Assembly: GCA_028015205.1 (NCBI GenBank)
Contig: CM051511.1
Span: 7,874,001-7,938,000, forward strand
From: Mytilisepta virgata
Taxonomy: Eukaryota > Mollusca > Bivalvia > Mytilida > Mytilidae
Direction of reading: 5' to 3'
Length of the DNA stretch: 64,000 nt
Positions 58,600-64,000 of this stretch are shown piece after piece (position 1 is the stretch's first letter; each line of letters starts with the position of its first letter). Under the pieces are notes generated by a model. It saw nothing but the letters and a program-made list of their open reading frames with translations, was not told the origin of the DNA and did not search any database. The translations under genes were made by a program, and so were the position numbers.

Positions 58600-61500
58600 G
58601 CTTTCAAAACTATCTAACGAGATGACTTAGGTACTAATGAAAGTGGAAAATTACATTTCATTAGAAGATGAGGAATAAACTGGAAATTTTAAACAAGATA
58701 AGCAATATACATGTATGTATCAAGCTTCTATGATCTAGTTCACATGCATGTACAGTGTTCTTTGTATGTGTTTTACATTTTGCATTTTACCTGTAAATAA
58801 CCATGTACTCTGATTTTAATAATATGCATATCATTTTAAATAAATCTTTCAAAAATATGACTGGTTCACGCCATGATGTAGATGAAATGTCCACAACAAT
58901 CGGTCAATCAATCATGTAACGACCTCCAAAATATTTCTATATACCACTTTACAAGCTAAATTTACTTGTACATACCTTGCATTTTTTTCTAGACAATCCA
59001 TTGTTAATGGGTTGAAATGGCCTATATATTATCACCCTTATACGTAATATTTTACAATATACCCGTATCCCTTTGTGTTTAACGCCAGCAACATATAAGG
59101 TTATTTAAAAATACCTAACGGATTTTATTTCTGAACTGGTCAAATCATAAACTATATAATTTAACTATTTCATTCAATCAAATGATGAACTGAGATGATT
59201 TTTTAAATTTACAACCAGATTTAATTCTAAATATATTTACATAGATGGCATATCAAACAAATACACCAGTCTTTGATGAATTTACACAAATATTTTGTCC
59301 TTTTATTTAAACAGGGATTTAAGTGTATAATGCCTATCTAGAAACTATTAAAACATGAATTTCTGGTTGAAAATACACTTATAAATCTGGGAAATGGGGT
59401 GAAGAAGGTCTGGCGTATTCAAACGAAAATTTTAGGGCTGGTACATTCAAACGAAAGAAATTCGCATGTATCGATATACATGTACATATTTCCCTGTTGA
59501 AACCGATTGGATGTAAATGGACATTGGAAACAAACCAGTTTTACATGTGTTATTGACCGCTAGCTTTCGCAAAACCTCAGATCCCAGAAACGCAAATAAG
59601 GTTAAAGACTGCTGTTATGAAAACTTAACATATTTACCACATCTGTATAACCTTGAAAATTATACCACATCGTGAACAGGTACGTTTTATTTCCTTCATG
59701 GTGATTTAAATCTTTCTGGATATCTTGATACAAGTCAAGATAGAAATATTTTACACAAAATAAAGTATTTAATAATTTTTACTGTGCAAGAAATTAGAGG
59801 ATCTCAGGAGCTAGTACTCCCAGTCCAAATTCAGGAACAATTCTTTGATACCAAGTTTGATGCACAGGGCCTAAAATGTTGAAAACCAAAACAATGCAAA
59901 AGATTGAAGGGCAAATTCAAAATACCAAAATGACCAAAAGGGGGTACAGCCAAAATTATCTAAGGAAAGAGCTATTTACAAGGAAGACACTCCTGAGTTT
60001 TCATAAAGTTTACAATTTTATAACAGTAAATTTCAAGTATCAATTTCAAGCTAGTATCGAAATGCTAACAACTGAGTGTTATAACATATATTATTATTTA
60101 AATGTAGCTGACAATCAGTTCTGCATTTATTTTCATCACATTTCTGAGCTTACATTTTTTTTTCGAAACAAATCAGATGGTTGGTCCCTTTACAGTTGAT
60201 TGATAATATTCCTTTGGACGGTGTTTCTATTGGCTTTTGTCTCTGCACTTAACTACAGTGTCAAATATTCCACAGATAAATAAGCTTAGAGCTTACAAAT
60301 ACCACCGCTCAAAAGACATTTCAGACAGGTCCAATATCACTACTAGTATTCACCTTACAACTCATCATGTCCTTTGCTTCACACCAACTATGAATAAGTT
60401 GTTGCCTATAGCTGCTGAGAGCTTTGCAACCAAAAATATTTTGTGACATGACAGACGGACAAAGATATACAGTATAGCCCACTCATTTGGAGCATGAGTA
60501 AAATGAAGATGTATTAATACTAGAAACTTACAATATTCGAAATTTACTTTTCCTCGAAACAACAACTTTTCATTGGACCATGAACAGGAATGAATCCAAA
60601 CTCCATATCAGACAATTTATCATTAAAAATATTGATTAAAGCAATCTGCTTCCAGTACATAAAAAACACTGTCATGATTAGTTAACATGAAAAACTATAA
60701 CATTTTGTTAATAGAGGAGATCAACTTAACATCATCATGAACCCCGGATATAGTTGTTGAGACAGTGACGTAAAATGCCTAGAAACTTTTGAAAATGAGG
60801 CCTTTTATCAGTCTCCTTGTATGAAATGGTAATTTGAGTTGCATAAAAAGGTAACAACATGCCAAAAACCTATGGGTTACATAATACTGGCAATAAAGCA
60901 GGCAGAAATCAGAAACACAAAAAACCAGGGGCAAATAAATCTGAACATGGCTTAAAGCAACACTTTCTTTTAATATTTGTTGTTTATTTTTCTCCCTTTC
61001 TTCACTTCTTCACATAAATTAAGACTATCTTAAACCATGATATAATTTATAATCCTTAAGATTTAACAATGTGATGTAATAAATAAGAAGATCCCATATT
61101 TCTATCATATTGCACATACATGTATTTCATGACAGAAAATTTCTTTCATTTAACCCTTTGCAGATCTAATTTCTATCATACAGGTAATTTAGGCATGTTG
61201 TTCAATGATAGTCAGTTGAATATTCTATAGAACATTATTAGCTATATAATCCTAATACAATCCTCCCCCACCAAAAAAAAATAGATATGTAAGTAAATCC
61301 ATTGACTTTTGTGCAATATTTTTTTCAGATTAGAAACATGGATATCCGAAAGAACTTGTAGGTTAAATCATCAACATTTATCATCTTTCTGTTGACAAGC
61401 ACTACATAATAATAATAAATAGTACTTTATAATAAACAATGTTCATAAAATGTCTATGATTGGTGAAATAAAATGATGGTTCATTGCTGATCACAATATC
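58600..61500. other. Unassigned AT-rich sequence; possible 3' UTR at right end
   Basis: No gene recognised. If the terminal exon at 61506 is real, its 3' UTR runs leftward from 61505; on that strand AATAAA-type words occur near 60985. Confidence 0.3.
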
Positions 61501-61505
61501 AGAGT

Positions 61506-61541
61506 TCAGTCCTCCAATAAATCTTCATCTAAATTTACATC
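61506..61541 (-). CDS. Probable terminal coding exon of an unidentified gene
   Basis: Good acceptor (TTTCATTCTATTTGCAG|GAT) followed by the acidic reading DVNLDEDLLED and TGA at 61506-61508. The rest of the gene would lie to the right, beyond 61.6 kb, with the LINE at 63.1 kb in an intron. Too short to name. Confidence 0.4.
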   Translation of the reverse strand, partial: DVNLDEDLLED

Positions 61542-61544
61542 CTG

Positions 61545-63085
61545 CAAATAGAATGAAAAATATAACATTAAATAAATGATACAGACAACACATTGTTTTA
61601 CAAAATGAGTTAATTTTTTGTTGGGCTTACAATGTTTAATTGGGATTTACACAGCTTGCAACATTTTGGATATATCTTGGTGGCCGGTTTTTATTAGTGG
61701 ATGAAGACCTATTTCAGGAAAACTGACAATCCTTGTCAGTTAGAAACAAAGAAGTTAATGCTATATAGATATATACTATATTATATATCACATAATTTAT
61801 CCGAGGAAGAGTATTAAATTTATCATATACAGTCGAACATGTTTGTGTAGAACACTCTTTATTCGAATACTAGTTGCCAAACAGACCCAAATTTTTTACC
61901 ATTAATCCCAAGTAAATTCAACTTTTTCTTATTCAAACATGCTTAAGTCGTATACATTGGTTGTGTCAAACTATTTTTATAGTCGAAAGTCCAAAGTTAT
62001 ATTATTTTACCATTTGGAAGTCTAACCAGATATTCTTAATTAATAAGATGTGTTGTTCTTTTTATATAATGATGTAAATTCATTGGTTATTTTTTCACAT
62101 TTTGTTTTAATTTAGAAAAAGAACTTTTGTACATGTAGTATTAAATTATGTCTGTGAACTAATCATAGATAAAACTGAATGTCGAAGAACTGGATAAGTT
62201 GATGATTTCCTTAAGTTCCCTGCACTTCGACACAACCAACTCTCACTGTTATTAGAGTCCAATTATTAGACTTTCTGGCTTCTACTGACAAGGGTAAAAC
62301 TGAATATTAATTTATGTAAACAACGTTTAACAAATGTAAACTTTTAAAACCAAAACAAAATTTGAAGAAAATGTATAGTACATATTATCTAACACATTCA
62401 TGGGGGAACCACAAGATCTGACAATAAAGTAATAGTCGTACAAGAAATTTTGAAGTGAAAGGAAAGTCACATTAGAAACACAAATCTTTCATCACATATC
62501 AAAAGTAGGATCTGCTCTTTGGTCAGGTTGTTGTCTCTTTGACACATTCCCTGTTTCCATTCTCTATTCTATGAAAGTCGTGTCGGATAATTTAGTTTTT
62601 CACTTCATATTGTGAATAACAAATCCAGTTTATCTCTTTATATTGTGGAAATAACAAAACTACTAAATGTTAGTAAATTGGTAAATAATGTACTACATAG
62701 TTAAAAAAAATTTCTAAGCCAGTTTGCCAAACAATAACTGCTAAAACTTTTAGTTAATTAATCCAACTTAAAAACAATACAAATTTGCTGCCATTCAAAT
62801 GTTCAGATCCATGCTCAAAGGGCTTCTTGTTATTATTGAAATTTCCAGAAACAAACATATGTACTTGAATACATGTACATAGAAAAAACCTTAAAAAGAA
62901 AACATAAATCCAATTTCAAACCAGTATTAAAAAATAATCAATAATTCAGTTTTAAATATCTGACGAAAGTTGTTTATTAAAACATATAAAAGTAACCCAG
63001 GAAAGGTGATTTCAAAATGGGTTATTCAGCCACAAAAGAGATTTCAGAATATATCCATCTATCAAGCATTACGATAAGGATTATT
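61545..63085. other. Unassigned sequence, probable intron
   Basis: No coding exon seen. A fragment near 62512-62574 (CTCTTTGGTCAGGTTGTTGT) is a piece of the RT element 3' end found at 27340-27395 and 34600-34650. Confidence 0.4.
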
Positions 63086-63089
63086 GGAC

Positions 63090-64000
63090 CTTTAACCACG
63101 GAATACCCTTACAAATCATATTTAATAAATCACTCCAACAATGTAAATACCCCTCAAGCTGGAAAATAGCATTTGTCATACCTATTTTTAAAAGCGGAGA
63201 TGCTGCATTGCCTTCAAATTACAGACCGATCTCCCTTATTAGTTGTGTTGGAAAAGTAATGGAGAGAATCATTTTCAAACATGTATTCAATCACTTAATT
63301 TTCGATAATTTGATTTATCAATATCAATCCGGATTTCTTCCAAAATACTCTACTGTTCACCAACTACTGGAACTTTATAATTGTATACTAAATTCAATGG
63401 AGAAAAAAGAAATTAATTGTTTTGTTTTTTGTGATTTTTCAAGGGCATTTGACAAAGTTTGGCACCAAGGATTATTACTAAAATTGAAATCGTATGGTAT
63501 TCATAATGACCTTCTTAAATGGTTTGAAAGCTACCTCCAAAATAGGCAGCAAAAAGTTGTTATTAAAAATACATCATCTTCTTTATGTTATGTTCCAGCT
63601 GGAGTTCCCCAGGGTTCTGTATTAGGTCCCTTACTTTTTATTATATATATTAATGATATATCAGATAACCTTATCTCCTTAACTAGACTCTTTGCTGATG
63701 ATACATCTTTTGGATATTCTGGGCAAGATGATGAACATATCAAATATGTTATCGATCATGATCTAAAAGAACTAAATGAATGGTCCAAAAAATGGTTAAT
63801 GTGTTTTAATCCTAAAAAAACAGAAGTCCTCGTGATTTCAAATAGAGAAACCCCTCAGTTGGAATTTTCTTTTAATGGACAAAATATCCCTATTGTTAAT
63901 TCTCATAAACATTTGGGTGTTACTTTAAGCAATGATGGCAAATGGAATATGCATATCGACAATATTGTAACAAGTGCCATGAAACATATCAATGTGTTGC
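63090..64000 (+). CDS. Non-LTR retrotransposon reverse transcriptase (5'-truncated, runs off window)
   Basis: One open frame without stops from about 63010 to the window end. Recognisable RT begins at about 63091 (LPLQIIFNKSLQQCKYPSSW) and continues with PIFKSGD, NYRPISLIS, QSGFLPKYST, FCDFSRAFDKVWH, GVPQGSVLGPLLF, the active site FADD (63691-63702) and the downstream HLGVTLSNDGKW. These are the motifs of jockey/CR1/I-type LINEs. No endonuclease is encoded upstream (a stop lies at 63007-63009 and the sequence before 63090 is not RT-like), so the 5' part is missing. The absence of stops over 300 codons indicates a young insertion. Confidence 0.85.

Noticed and set aside
59876..60565. Several 66-107 codon ORFs
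   Set aside because: No domains, no splice context, composition like surrounding AT-rich DNA.
1..64000. CRISPR array, bacterial operons, riboswitches
   Set aside because: Window is clearly eukaryotic; the direct repeats seen are minisatellites or transposon-internal, without spacer structure or cas genes.

Overview
This is a eukaryotic, AT-rich, intron-bearing and very repeat-dense window. Protein families, gene style (long AT-rich introns, intronless GPCRs) and repeat families (GTCC-rich 1.4 kb elements, many foldback/MITE-like elements, RT relics) suggest a bivalve mollusc, most likely a mussel such as Mytilus. The organism is an inference from style, not a database match. Most of the sequence is non-coding. 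I could rebuild one complete multi-exon gene, two intronless genes and parts of at least two others.

Layout: 0.1-1.0 kb, CpG-dense terminal-inverted-repeat (TIR) element. 2.1-6.9 kb (minus), N-terminal part of a 3-beta-HSD/NAD-dependent epimerase-type gene in four exons; its first intron appears to be GC-AG and its 3' end is missing or beyond the left edge. 2.8-4.2 kb, degenerate reverse-transcriptase (RT) relic in its third intron. 5.3-6.7 kb and 7.3-11.4 kb, two copies of a 1.4 kb repeat. The second is interrupted by a nested insertion: an element with 309-bp, about 99% identical inverted arms around an intact coiled-coil ORF, whose left arm is itself split by a 1.18 kb G-rich TIR element. 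14.0-17.2 kb, Harbinger-like MITE, LINE tail and tandem repeat. 20.3-21.5 kb and 35.6-36.8 kb (both plus), two paralogous intronless seven-transmembrane receptors. 23.0 kb, broken copy of epimerase exon 3. 26-35 kb, repeat graveyard. 40.6-49.2 kb (minus), complete synaptotagmin gene, closest to the Syt12 type, with two alternative first coding exons (membrane-spanning, or cysteine-rich) that are splice-compatible with the same exon 2. 49-61 kb, mostly AT-rich sequence without recognisable genes, plus a palindromic MITE. 61.5 kb (minus), probable last exon of an unidentified gene. 63.1-64.0 kb (plus), intact LINE reverse-transcriptase domain running off the right edge.

The genes do not form one pathway. 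The receptors are probably a local tandem family of invertebrate peptide-type GPCRs. The synaptotagmin is predicted to be a calcium-insensitive trafficking protein. The epimerase exon relic between the receptors suggests an old local duplication. The strongest candidate for an undescribed system is the coiled-coil ORF between long inverted repeats at 7.8-10.5 kb.
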